Below are positions 51,181 to 60,073 of a stretch of DNA of 64,000 nucleotides, in pieces. The notes under the pieces were generated by a model, which had not been told where the DNA came from, made no database searches, and worked only from the letters and a program-made list of their open reading frames with translations. The first letter of the stretch is position 1. Each line of letters begins with the position of its first letter. The DNA comes from Sulfurimonas sp. UBA2011 (GTDB lineage Bacteria; Campylobacterota; Campylobacteria; Campylobacterales; Sulfurimonadaceae): assembly GCA_002335055.1 (NCBI GenBank), contig DDCH01000004.1, positions 62,001-126,000 on the forward strand. The letters are read 5' to 3'. The translations under genes and the position numbers were made by a program.

Positions 51181-53403
51181 TTAGAGACTCACGATTTTAG
51201 CACCGAACCCACCTAAGTGTTGTGGTGCATCAGCAAATTTTTGAACTCGTGGATGTGCTATAAGAAAGTTTTTCACTGCAAAGGAGAGTTTACCTGTACC
51301 TATACCGTGATAAACTATAACTTCATCCCAGCCATTTACAAGTGCATCATTTAAGAATTTATCCAAAACTTCACAAGCTTCATCAGCACGCAGTCCATGT
51401 AAGTCACACTTTAGTCCTGCTCTTTTTTCTACATTTACACTTACATTTGTTTGTGGTTTTGCTTTAAGAGCTTTAGTGTGGCGAAGATGTTTTGTTTTAA
51501 CACGAACTTTCATCCCATCCATCTCTATAGTAGCCTCTTTTTCACCTCGCATTGAGATGATAGTTCCACGACTTGAGTGGTACTTTACAACATCTCCAAC
51601 CTTAAAAGTCTCATCTCTTTGGAGTAGCTCTTCACCTTTTGGTGGCAGTTTTTTATTTGCCTTGTCCATTGCACGGTGAATCGATTTTGAGTCATTTGCT
51701 TTTGCCGCGGCTTTTGCTTCACTTATGGCAACATCATAGCTGCGTTTGAGTGCTGCTTTTTGCTCTTCTATCTCAAGGAGTTGTTCTTCTCTTGTATCTT
51801 TGAGTTGTAGCTCTTTTTTCTTTAAATCGGCTAGTTTTTCATCTACAAGAGAATGTTTGCGTTTGAGTTCGCGTTCGAGCTGGCTTCCTCTCTCTATAAG
51901 TAAGGAAAGCTTTTCAGAGTTGTCGCCATAGACAGCTTTTGCTTCTTTTACAATGGCATTGTTTATTCCATATCTAGAAGCTGTTTCAAAAGCATAAGAC
52001 TTACCGATGATACCCTGCATAAACTCATAGGTAGGTTTTCTAGCCTCTTCATCATAGATGGCCGCCATAAGTTCAACATCATCACGGTCAGCCATAAGTG
52101 CAGCTAAACGTTTGTGGTGAGTAGTTACGACTACTTTTTGTCTGCGTTTAATGAGGTCATCGAGTATAACTTTAAACAAAGCAGCTGCCTCATCAGAGTC
52201 AGTTCCGAGTTCTATCTCATCTACTCCTACTAATGCTGAAGTCTCTTTAAAGATGTTGGCAAACTCTTGCATACGTCCAGCAAATGTAGAGATATCATTT
52301 TTAACATTTTGAGGGTCATCTATGATAGCTAGTACTGTTTTAAAACTTCCGATGTGAGACTTATGCTCATCTAGTTTCATAGGTATGATGTACTTTGCCA
52401 TAAATGCAGATGCGAGTATAGATTTAAGTAGCATCGTTTTACCACCTGCATTTACTCCAGTAATCATCAAGATATTTTTAGAAAAATCAACACTGATAGG
52501 TTTTGCATTTGAGAGTGCAGGGTGGATAAATCCAGAAAGAACTATCTTGGTGTCTTTTTGACTCTTTACGAGTTGCATATTTTTACTCTGCGCAAAAAGA
52601 ACACGTGCTTGGTAGTTGTCAAACTTTGTAAACTCTTTATCTATGAAGTTTACAAAAGGCTGTAGTTCTGCAAGTTTTCCTGAAAACTCTTTTGTGTACT
52701 CGTAAAGAAGAGCTTCTCTTTCTTGTTGGATAAATCTTATTTTTTCTTTTGACTTGAGTATACTATCAGGAGATACAAAAAAGAAACCACCGCTAGATCT
52801 TCCAACAACAGCACCTTTTAGTACATGGTTAAAACCACCACGAACTAAAAGACAATCTTCATTGTTTACAAAGTGTACTTGGGTGTCTACAAGGTATCCT
52901 GCAAGTTTAGAACTTCCCATCATTCGTTTAAGTGAGCCTGACATTGTTGCACGATGCTCTTTTATTCTAGCACTAAGACCAAAAAGGTTTTCATCAAGGT
53001 TTTCTTCAAACTTTCCATCATTTGTAAAGTACTTCTCAACTTCTGTAAATCGCTCAGGGATATTAAACTTGGCCATAAACTCACCAATGATACCATCGAG
53101 TCTACGGTTGTTAAAGTATCTAAAGTAACGAACGATTTTAACTATCTCAAAAATCTGTTCAAAGTTTAAAATACCTTGTTTTTTTAGATGCTGTTTAATG
53201 TTAGTAAAGTCTATAACCTTAGGAGGTGCTTTGAATTCTAAGAGATCAAGGGCTTTGATGTATTTGAAGTGAAGTTCTTGATCACCCTCTATATATAGAG
53301 AGCTTTCACGTGCGAAGAAACTTGAAAATTGTTCAATATGCTCAGATAAATCGAGCTGTTTTATAAGAATATTTATTCTATCTTGTTTACTGCTTACTGA
53401 CAT
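51181..53403 (-). CDS. mutS2: MutS2 (RqcU-type) ATPase with Smr nuclease domain
   Basis: 740 residues. MutS-like core and ATPase with Walker A GVNAGGKTML (about residue 318), Walker B-like ALVGVDEIELGTD and VTTHHKRLAALM. Then a coiled coil (about 500-590), a KOW-like segment (VGDVVKYHSSRGTI) and a C-terminal Smr domain with DLHGLRADEA and HGIGTGKL. It lacks the N-terminal mismatch domain. Known roles are suppression of recombination and, in other phyla, rescue of collided ribosomes. It overlaps the small membrane-protein gene upstream by 10 bp. Confidence 0.93.
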   Translation of the reverse strand: MSVSSKQDRINILIKQLDLSEHIEQFSSFFARESSLYIEGDQELHFKYIKALDLLEFKAPPKVIDFTNIKQHLKKQGILNFEQIFEIVKIVRYFRYFNNRRLDGIIGEFMAKFNIPERFTEVEKYFTNDGKFEENLDENLFGLSARIKEHRATMSGSLKRMMGSSKLAGYLVDTQVHFVNNEDCLLVRGGFNHVLKGAVVGRSSGGFFFVSPDSILKSKEKIRFIQQEREALLYEYTKEFSGKLAELQPFVNFIDKEFTKFDNYQARVLFAQSKNMQLVKSQKDTKIVLSGFIHPALSNAKPISVDFSKNILMITGVNAGGKTMLLKSILASAFMAKYIIPMKLDEHKSHIGSFKTVLAIIDDPQNVKNDISTFAGRMQEFANIFKETSALVGVDEIELGTDSDEAAALFKVILDDLIKRRQKVVVTTHHKRLAALMADRDDVELMAAIYDEEARKPTYEFMQGIIGKSYAFETASRYGINNAIVKEAKAVYGDNSEKLSLLIERGSQLERELKRKHSLVDEKLADLKKKELQLKDTREEQLLEIEEQKAALKRSYDVAISEAKAAAKANDSKSIHRAMDKANKKLPPKGEELLQRDETFKVGDVVKYHSSRGTIISMRGEKEATIEMDGMKVRVKTKHLRHTKALKAKPQTNVSVNVEKRAGLKCDLHGLRADEACEVLDKFLNDALVNGWDEVIVYHGIGTGKLSFAVKNFLIAHPRVQKFADAPQHLGGFGAKIVSL

Positions 53404-53723
53404 GTAGATGCGCTAATCATCTCCGAGTAGTTAGGAGTATTTTCTCGTCCTATAAAAGTATAAGTACCGACACTTAAAGTGTAAAGCGAACTATTTACAT
53501 CTTTACCATCACAGCTAATTGTTTGTCCTTGCTTGTACTTTAAAACAGAATCAAGCATTTTGTTGTTCTTTTGTTTGTTGTACTCGTTGTACATAACAGC
53601 AACTGAGAGTATAGAGAGTACAATGATGATTATATAAACCTTTTGCATATGGTCAAACTCTGTAAAATGGTGTAGGGCTAAAAAAAAGAAGCCTATTACA
53701 ACAAGACCTAATATATATGTCAT
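53394..53723 (-). CDS. Small conserved membrane protein between murC and mutS2
   Basis: 109 residues with two N-terminal hydrophobic segments (about 2-19 and 27-45) and a soluble C-terminal part of about 60 residues with two Cys. No known domain. Its position between murC and mutS2 matches what I recall in Campylobacter jejuni. It overlaps mutS2 by 10 bp and touches the murC stop by one base, so the three genes form one operon. Confidence 0.7.
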   Translation of the reverse strand: MTYILGLVVIGFFFLALHHFTEFDHMQKVYIIIIVLSILSVAVMYNEYNKQKNNKMLDSVLKYKQGQTISCDGKDVNSSLYTLSVGTYTFIGRENTPNYSEMISASTCQ

Positions 53724-55036
53724 TAAGAAGTTCCTCGTATTTGGTAAGTAATATCACCAGCTCCAAAGCCTATGATAAGTCCCTTATCTAGTCTTTGTAA
53801 ATTCTGTGCATCTTTAACTACAGTTAAGTGGTTATTTGCACGTTTAATTGTGTCTGCCATTGTAAGATTATATGCCTTAAACTCTTCAACAAAATCTATG
53901 TGACGATGTGCTTCACTCGCTGCCCATACTGGAAGTATGATAAGCTCATCAGCACCATCAAAACATTTTGTAAATTCTTCAAGATTATCTATAGTACGAG
54001 AGTATTTATGTGGTTGCCAAATAGCAGTAATTTTCTCAAAACCTTTAAGGCGTGCATACTCTTTTACCGATTCAAATGTTGCTTTTATCTCTGTTGGATG
54101 GTGACCATAGTCATCTATGATTACACTATCATCTTCTGCACCAACTATATCAAAACGTTTTTTGATACCTTTAAAGTTTAAAAGGTTTGTACGGATATCT
54201 TCTATATCCATAGAATCGTTCGCTGCTAAAATAGCTAAAGCTGCATCAAGTGCTATATGCTTTCCAAATCCCCAAACACTAAACTCACCAAGATCGCGAA
54301 ACTCAAATTTTGTATGAGGTTCGTTGTTGATAAGCGTGTAGTTGATGTTTGTGATATCAGTTGAAGGGTAGAGCCATTTTGCCTCTACAGTATCTACTAA
54401 GGTACTTAAAAATGGGTCTTCTGCGTTTAATACTCTATAAGGTGCTTCGTTTATAAAAGTTTTGTAACAGTCATAAAATCTATCATGATTATAGTCGTAG
54501 TATTCCATATGTTCTGGTTCTGCATTGATGACTATAGCGCAGTAGGCATTTGAATTTATAAAACTTCCATCAGACTCATCAGCTTCAAAAAGCATAACAT
54601 CAGTTGAGGCGTCATAACGAACATTTGAACCAAAGGCTTTTGACTCAGCACCGATGATAGCTGAACCATTCATAATAGCGGTAAGTATAGCAGTTGTAGT
54701 ACTTTTTCCATGTGCACCAGCAACAGAATAAACTTTTCTATCATCAAGAATTTTTACAAGAGCTTCTCGTCTTGCGAGAACTTCTATGCCCTTGGCTTTT
54801 GCTGCAATGATTTCTGGATTCTCGGGAGAAATTATTGCGGAGTGAACTACTAGATCTTGATCTGTAATAGCTTGTGCGGAATGAGGAACTGTTATAGTCA
54901 TTCCCATTTTATGTAGTTTAGTAGTGATGAGACTATCTTTAATGTCAGAGCCACTTACTGTGTGACCTTTAAAGTGCATATACTGTGCAAGTCCAGAGAT
55001 ACCAATGCCACCGATTCCTATAAAATGTATTTTCAT
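53723..55036 (-). CDS. murC: UDP-N-acetylmuramate-L-alanine ligase
   Basis: Cytoplasmic peptidoglycan precursor enzyme adding L-Ala to UDP-MurNAc. N-terminal HFIGIGGIGISGLAQ, ATP loop GAHGKSTTTA (about residue 109), EADESDGSF, and DDYGHHPTEIKAT are diagnostic of MurC. Length 437 is normal. AAGGGG lies 8 bp before the ATG. Confidence 0.96.
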   Translation of the reverse strand: MKIHFIGIGGIGISGLAQYMHFKGHTVSGSDIKDSLITTKLHKMGMTITVPHSAQAITDQDLVVHSAIISPENPEIIAAKAKGIEVLARREALVKILDDRKVYSVAGAHGKSTTTAILTAIMNGSAIIGAESKAFGSNVRYDASTDVMLFEADESDGSFINSNAYCAIVINAEPEHMEYYDYNHDRFYDCYKTFINEAPYRVLNAEDPFLSTLVDTVEAKWLYPSTDITNINYTLINNEPHTKFEFRDLGEFSVWGFGKHIALDAALAILAANDSMDIEDIRTNLLNFKGIKKRFDIVGAEDDSVIIDDYGHHPTEIKATFESVKEYARLKGFEKITAIWQPHKYSRTIDNLEEFTKCFDGADELIILPVWAASEAHRHIDFVEEFKAYNLTMADTIKRANNHLTVVKDAQNLQRLDKGLIIGFGAGDITYQIRGTS

Positions 55037-55054
55037 AGATTAAACCCCTTCTTG

Positions 55055-55543
55055 TTATTCATTATCTAGCAAGTCTTGTGCCTCTTTTGTAAATGCGGAA
55101 ATATAAAAAGTTCCCTTAGTTTGAGTTATATCCATATCGGCTATCTTAGACATAAAATCGTCCAAACTCATTTTTTCTGCAGCTGCTATCCAGTGAAACT
55201 TAAGTGCCTTAGCAAAGCTCTTATCATTTGTTAAACCACTGAGAACTTCAAAAAGTGCTGCTGCATCTTTTGGTTCACCTGCTGAGTAATGTTCCATCGC
55301 ATACTCATAGAGTGCACGAACTGTTGCAAAATCTTGAACTTCAGTCATATCCATCTTTCTATGAGACTCTAAAGTATCTGTGAGTTTCTCTAAAGCTAGG
55401 TCAAGAATATGGGCATAAAAACCTTGGATTGTAGCTTCATCAAAGACTTCATGTGCTTGGGACTCTAAGACATATAAAGAGGCAATATCACACTCTTGTT
55501 GTGCTTTTAGTACTTTTGTTGTTAGTGCTTCTACCTTATCCAT
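55055..55543 (-). CDS. Hypothetical helical protein between dapC and murC
   Basis: 162 residues, acidic, soluble and helical, with a TPR-like stretch (ALYEYAMEHYSAGEPKDAAALFEVL). No signal peptide or catalytic motif. It overlaps the dapC 3' end by 8 bp and lies 18 bp upstream of murC, so it belongs to a dapC to mutS2 unit. Family not recognised; probably lineage-specific. Confidence 0.65.
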   Translation of the reverse strand: MDKVEALTTKVLKAQQECDIASLYVLESQAHEVFDEATIQGFYAHILDLALEKLTDTLESHRKMDMTEVQDFATVRALYEYAMEHYSAGEPKDAAALFEVLSGLTNDKSFAKALKFHWIAAAEKMSLDDFMSKIADMDITQTKGTFYISAFTKEAQDLLDNE

Positions 55544-56675
55544 TGAGACATTCCTTGATTCTTTCTAATGCACTTCTAGTTTTTTCTTGGTTTTCAACTA
55601 ATGCTATTCTGATGTAACCTAAACCTGGATTTTTTTCTTTACGGTTATCTCTTGCTAAAAACTCACCTGGAAGGACTTTTACATTGTACTTTTCATAGAG
55701 TTTTTTTGTAAACTCTAGGGCATCTTTTACTTCTATCCAGAGATAAAAAGTAGCAGATGGTATCTCTGTGCCGAGTATCTCTTTTGCAATAATAAAGTTT
55801 TCTTTATATATCTTTCGTGCGGCTATGACATGTTCTTCATCATTCCATGCGGCGGCTGCTGCACTTTGAAGTGGAAGAGGAGAGGCACAACCTATATACG
55901 TTCGGTACTTCATATATTCTTTTAATATCTCTTTATCTCCCGCTATAAAACCAGAACGTAGTCCCGGTGCCGATGAGCGTTTAGAAATAGAGTTTATAAC
56001 AAGAACATTTTTAAATTCAGAGTTTCCGACATGAGCTGAAGCTTCTAAAAGAGAAGGTGATGGAGTGTTAGCATATATCTCGCTATAGCACTCATCATTT
56101 AAAAGCACAAACTTGTGTTTAAGAGCAAGTTTTACCCAAACTCCAAGTTCATCTAGTGTTAAAGTAGATGTAGTGGGATTGTTAGGAAAGTTTAAAATTA
56201 CAAGGTCACACTCGGCTAATTCTTCTTCATTTATCTTTGGTTTAAAGTTGTTTTCTTTAGTCAGGTTGAGATGAATTACGTGAGAACGAGTTGCAAGTGC
56301 TGCTCCCTCATATATCTGATAAAAAGGATTAGTGTAAGCCATAACTGGATTTTCTATATCAAAAAGTAAGAACTGTGGGAAGTTAAAAAGTACTTCTCTT
56401 GTTCCAAAACAAGGGATAAGCTCTGCGTCACTAAGGTTTGTATTAAAACGTCGTTTTACAAAAGCTCTTATTGCTTCTCTAAGATTAACTTCTCCACCTG
56501 TTTTAGGGTATTTTTTAAGAAGAGGGGCATTGTCTATCAAAGATTTTTGTATAAATGCAGGTGTTTCAAACTGAGGTTCACCTATAGTAAGGATAGATGG
56601 AGTCAAGTTTGGGTTTGGTATAATATTTTTAAGTAAATTGTTTAGTTTTTCAAATGGATAGGGTTCAAAATTCAT
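55536..56675 (-). CDS. dapC: Succinyldiaminopimelate-type aminotransferase (DapC)
   Basis: PLP class I/II aminotransferase of 379 residues. Visible: TIGEPQFETPAFIQ, CFGTREVLFNFPQ, NFPNNPTTSTL, and the PLP lysine in NSISKRSSAPGLRSGF (about residue 233). In Campylobacterota this gene is the accepted DapC of lysine/diaminopimelate synthesis. The neighbouring murC supports a cell-wall precursor role. Specificity against other prephenate or alanine-type aminotransferases is inferred. Confidence 0.82.
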   Translation of the reverse strand: MNFEPYPFEKLNNLLKNIIPNPNLTPSILTIGEPQFETPAFIQKSLIDNAPLLKKYPKTGGEVNLREAIRAFVKRRFNTNLSDAELIPCFGTREVLFNFPQFLLFDIENPVMAYTNPFYQIYEGAALATRSHVIHLNLTKENNFKPKINEEELAECDLVILNFPNNPTTSTLTLDELGVWVKLALKHKFVLLNDECYSEIYANTPSPSLLEASAHVGNSEFKNVLVINSISKRSSAPGLRSGFIAGDKEILKEYMKYRTYIGCASPLPLQSAAAAAWNDEEHVIAARKIYKENFIIAKEILGTEIPSATFYLWIEVKDALEFTKKLYEKYNVKVLPGEFLARDNRKEKNPGLGYIRIALVENQEKTRSALERIKECLNG

Positions 56676-56879
56676 ATGTAATTATAGCTAAAAAAGATTT
56701 ATATATAATTAGAGGGGTTCTTTTAAAAATATTTTTTACACTTTTTGATGAATCTTTCAATTGTGCACTTCTTAACTTTTGTTTAGCAAAAGGTTTAAAT
56801 GCAGTCATGTCATTTGTCTATAAGGTATATATTTCGTTTTGAATTTGATACTCATCTAAAAAACTTTTGTATAATAGGT

Positions 56880-56885
56880 AAAATG
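56880..56885 (+). promoter_or_regulatory. -10 box of the cytochrome c gene at 56903
   Basis: Perfect TATAAT 17 bp before the ATG, with AAAGG in between. Confidence 0.4.
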
Positions 56886-56902
56886 AATAAAAAAGGTTAG
56901 AT

Positions 56903-57364
56903 ATGAAAATAGTTTTAGGATTAGCAGTTACATTGCTTTTTATGGGGTGTACTCTAGAGAAGTCAGAAGAAACACAAAAAACACAAGAAGAGATTTCTCA
57001 CAGTATAGAGCAAATAGCAAAAGTGCTTAAAGAAGAGTCAAAAAAAATAAGTACAAAAGTTTTAACAGAGACTAAAAAAGTAGCACAAAAAAAACCTACA
57101 AAAATGATAGAAGAAAAAGTGAGTATAGATGGCAAGGTACTATTTGCTAAGTGTAGTTCATGTCATGGAGTTAATGGTGATAAAAAAGCACTTAATAAAT
57201 CTCAAAGTATTAAGGGATGGAGTGTAGTTAGATTAAGCGATGCTATCAATGGTTATAAAGATGGATCATATGGTGGAAGTATGAAAGGTGTTATGAGACC
57301 TCAAGTAAATAAACTAAGTAGTGATGAAATTAAAGCACTCTCAGAGTACATCTCTAAACTATAG
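56903..57364 (+). CDS. Cytochrome c lipoprotein with helical linker
   Basis: 153 residues: lipoprotein signal (LLFMGC, Cys16), a Lys/Glu-rich helical linker (about 20-75), then a class I cytochrome c domain with CSSCH (about residue 87) and a likely Met ligand in SMKGVMRPQVN. The long linker would let the heme domain reach partners away from the membrane. Related in domain type to the c553-like gene at 49375. Partner not in view. Confidence 0.88.
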   Translation: MKIVLGLAVTLLFMGCTLEKSEETQKTQEEISHSIEQIAKVLKEESKKISTKVLTETKKVAQKKPTKMIEEKVSIDGKVLFAKCSSCHGVNGDKKALNKSQSIKGWSVVRLSDAINGYKDGSYGGSMKGVMRPQVNKLSSDEIKALSEYISKL

Positions 57365-57445
57365 TAATTTATAAGAGTAGCTATTATTCAACAAATATGG
57401 CTACAATTATAAAAATATAACACTTTGTGTATAAAAAGAGAGCAT

Positions 57446-57646
57446 ATGAATATAATTGTAAATGGCCAAGATAAAGACTTTAGTGAAAATATTACTATTG
57501 AAGCATTACTAAAAGTTTTAGAACTTGATGGAAAAGTTATGGCAGCTGCTGTAAATATGGATATCGTAAAACAAGATAGCTGGGGTTCACATCGTTTAAA
57601 TGATGGAGATAAACTAGAACTGCTTGACTTTGTTGGAGGAGGTTAA
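57446..57646 (+). CDS. thiS: Thiamine sulfur carrier ThiS
   Basis: 66-residue ubiquitin-fold carrier ending in Gly-Gly (LLDFVGGG), the C-terminus that is adenylated and thiocarboxylated for thiazole formation. Start ATG at 57446 with AGAG before it; the frame is open 21 bp further upstream. thiG, thiH and thiF are not adjacent. Its last 33 bp overlap the acpS end tail to tail. Confidence 0.9.
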   Translation: MNIIVNGQDKDFSENITIEALLKVLELDGKVMAAAVNMDIVKQDSWGSHRLNDGDKLELLDFVGGG

Positions 57647-57991
57647 AACCTCTATAGCTACTACACCAACCGCATACTCTCCATCATGAGTGATGGAGAC
57701 ACTCACATCAACAATCTTAAACTCATTTATAATTTTTTTACTCAAAGAGAGTTTAGGTGCACCCTTATCTGTCTTATAAATCCTCATATCATGAAATGAA
57801 CAGTCTTTACCTATACCTGTGCCTAAAGCCTTAGAACAGGCCTCTTTAATAGCCCAAAATCCAGCTGCTGTTTTATATGATTTTATGAGTAAGAGTTCGT
57901 CAGTAGAGAGAAATTTAAGAAGTCCCTTCTCTCCAAAGCGTTCTATCAAATGCTCCATACGAGAAGTTTTTATGAGGTCAATACCTATCAT
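57614..57991 (-). CDS. acpS: Holo-[acyl-carrier-protein] synthase
   Basis: Transfers 4'-phosphopantetheine to ACP. 125 residues with the AcpS signatures IGIDLIKTSRMEHL (Asp Mg ligand) and FWAIKEACSKALGTGIG, and a VSITHDGEYAVGVV end. Follows fliL (14 bp), the same pair I recall in Campylobacter. The tail-to-tail overlap with thiS is unusual but both frames are convincing. Confidence 0.94.
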   Translation of the reverse strand: MIGIDLIKTSRMEHLIERFGEKGLLKFLSTDELLLIKSYKTAAGFWAIKEACSKALGTGIGKDCSFHDMRIYKTDKGAPKLSLSKKIINEFKIVDVSVSITHDGEYAVGVVAIEVLTSSNKVKQF

Positions 57992-58005
57992 GTATAAATG
58001 TTTAC

Positions 58006-58566
58006 TTACTGAATTACAAATTCTGTAAATGTAAAGTAGATCCCACGAATATCACCATCACTAATCATAGCATTTAAAGTATCCATAATTTGTTGAGATA
58101 CTTTTTGTTTTCCTTTTTTAGAAGAAATTTCTTCAAGTGTTTTTGAAGTAAGGACTCTAATGATTCTATCACGAAGAACTGGTGATTTTGCATCAAGTTC
58201 TAAACTTAACTCTTCACCTTCAAGTTCTAAACTCATAGTAACTTTTAAATAGCGGCGTCCTGCATCACTTTTAAGGTTTACTGTAAATGTGTCGAGTGGA
58301 TATAAGATACCAATATCATATAACTTTCGAGAGTTGTCATACTGAGCAGATGGCCGGCTAGACATACCATTTTTTGGAACATTCATCTCTCGCATCTGTC
58401 TATTATTACTAGGCATTTCTTCATCATCACCAAGTACTACATATAGTCCAAGAACAACTAATATTGTAATTAAGAACAGTACAACTATGATAACTATCAT
58501 TAATGTATTACTTGATGTCTTCTCTCCTGATGCAGTTTCTTTTTCTTTTTTCTCTTCTTCAGCCAT
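58006..58566 (-). CDS. fliL: Flagellar basal-body-associated protein FliL
   Basis: 186 residues: charged N-terminus, one membrane helix (about 22-47), a linker, and a periplasmic FliL domain starting LYPLDTFTVNLKSDAGRRYLKV and ending with YFTFTEFVIQ, the typical FliL C-terminus. FliL forms a ring around the stator and supports torque. A TATACT-like -10 lies upstream. Its intactness contrasts with the frameshifted flgH. Confidence 0.93.
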   Translation of the reverse strand: MAEEEKKEKETASGEKTSSNTLMIVIIVVLFLITILVVLGLYVVLGDDEEMPSNNRQMREMNVPKNGMSSRPSAQYDNSRKLYDIGILYPLDTFTVNLKSDAGRRYLKVTMSLELEGEELSLELDAKSPVLRDRIIRVLTSKTLEEISSKKGKQKVSQQIMDTLNAMISDGDIRGIYFTFTEFVIQ

Positions 58567-58628
58567 TATTCTTCCTGGAATGTATTAGTATTGTTAGTAT
58601 AGCGAATATTTATAATTAATGACAAATT

Positions 58629-59975
58629 TTAATACCATTCTAAAAGTTTTGTTACTTCATCTACTATAAATGTCTTTATTGGCGACTTTTCAAGTGGTTT
58701 TTTGGCTACAAGAGCTTTTGTAATGTTTTGCATTTTTGCCTCTTTTAGTCTAACATCAAGGGCATACACCTCTCTAACATCACCAACAAGAGAGACTTCT
58801 CCAATAAATATAGTCTCTTTAGATATAGCCCTATCACGAAAACTACTGATAATAGCTGCAAGTATGGCTAAGTCTGCCGCTGTTTCTGTTATTTTTATTC
58901 CACCAGTTATATTTATAAACACATCGTATCCTGAGAGTGGTATTTCGAGTTTTCTCTCTAGTAGTGCTAGAAGCATATTAAGACGATTATTGTCAAAACC
59001 AGTTGCTTGGCGTTTAGAATTTGGAGTATGAGACTCTGAAACTAAGGCTTGAACCTCAAGGATTATAGGACGAGACCCTTCCATGATGACTGTTAGTGCT
59101 GAACCACTCTGTGTAGAGTTACGGTTAAAAAAACGCGATGCCACATCTGTGGCTGAGACAAGTCCTTCTGCTCGCATTTCAAAAACACCTATCTCACTTG
59201 TAGGGCCAAAACGGTTTTTGAACCCACGAAGTATACGAAGCTCTTGAGAAGAATCTCCTTCAAAGTATAAAACTGTGTCAACCATATGTTCTAAAACACG
59301 AGGGCCTGCTATAGATCCTTCTTTTGTGATATGTCCGATGATGAAAATGGCAATGTCTCGCTCTTTAGCGATGCGCATGAGTTCAAATGTGATTTGGCGA
59401 ACTTGTGTCACACTTCCCGGTGCAGAGGTAATAGCTTCGGAATATATAGTTTGGATAGAGTCTATAATTATAAACTCATAACTACGATGTTCTAACTCAA
59501 CTAAAATTTGATCGAGTCTTATTTCGCTCAGAAGATAGAGTTTATCTTCATTGGATTTTAAACGATTTGCACGAAGTTTTATCTGTCCTGCAGACTCTTC
59601 TCCCGTTACATAAAGTACATTTTTCCCTAAACTTGCTATGTTTGAACCGACTTTTAGAAGTAGGGTAGATTTACCAACTCCTGGACTTCCACCTATGAGT
59701 GTTAGGCTTCCCGGAACTACACCACCACCTAATACATTGTCAAGTTCAGGGTCAAGAGAAGAATATCTATATATCTCTTCTTCGACAATATCGGTAATAC
59801 TAATAGCCTTTGTACTTTTACTTGTAGTAGACTTTGTCTGTTTAACGACTTCTTGTTGATGCTCGTTTAACTCAACAAAACTATCCCAAGCTCCACAGTT
59901 AGTACATTTTCCCATCCATTTTGGAGTTGTTAATCCACAGTGTTGACACTCAAAGAGTACTTTTTTCTTAGCCAT
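58629..59975 (-). CDS. radA: DNA repair protein RadA
   Basis: RecA-like ATPase for branch migration in recombination, 448 residues. N-terminal C4 zinc finger (CQHCG and CTNCG), Walker A GGSPGVGKST (about residue 94), the RadA motif KNRFG (about 252), and a C-terminal Lon-protease-like domain. Part of the radA-ftsY-TlpA group. A 9-bp hairpin lies between it and ftsY. Confidence 0.95.
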   Translation of the reverse strand: MAKKKVLFECQHCGLTTPKWMGKCTNCGAWDSFVELNEHQQEVVKQTKSTTSKSTKAISITDIVEEEIYRYSSLDPELDNVLGGGVVPGSLTLIGGSPGVGKSTLLLKVGSNIASLGKNVLYVTGEESAGQIKLRANRLKSNEDKLYLLSEIRLDQILVELEHRSYEFIIIDSIQTIYSEAITSAPGSVTQVRQITFELMRIAKERDIAIFIIGHITKEGSIAGPRVLEHMVDTVLYFEGDSSQELRILRGFKNRFGPTSEIGVFEMRAEGLVSATDVASRFFNRNSTQSGSALTVIMEGSRPIILEVQALVSESHTPNSKRQATGFDNNRLNMLLALLERKLEIPLSGYDVFINITGGIKITETAADLAILAAIISSFRDRAISKETIFIGEVSLVGDVREVYALDVRLKEAKMQNITKALVAKKPLEKSPIKTFIVDEVTKLLEWY

Positions 59976-60037
59976 TAGTCTGTCTTTTTGTTGGTTTTAT
60001 AAGTGAAATAGTAGTATAAAAAGAGATAAATATTGTG

Positions 60038-60060
60038 AAATATGGCGTATTGCCATATTT
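60038..60060. terminator. Hairpin between ftsY and radA
   Basis: AAATATGGC (60038-60046) and GCCATATTT (60052-60060) form a perfect 9-bp stem with a 5-base loop, 13 bp beyond the ftsY stop. On the minus strand no clean T-run follows, so it may only partly terminate ftsY transcription before radA. Confidence 0.5.
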
Positions 60061-60073
60061 TAAGTGAAAGTTC

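Noticed and set aside
56654..56842. 62-codon plus-strand frame overlapping the dapC start
   Set aside because: No ribosome binding site, hydrophobic mixed composition, and it overlaps a convincing gene; probably not translated.
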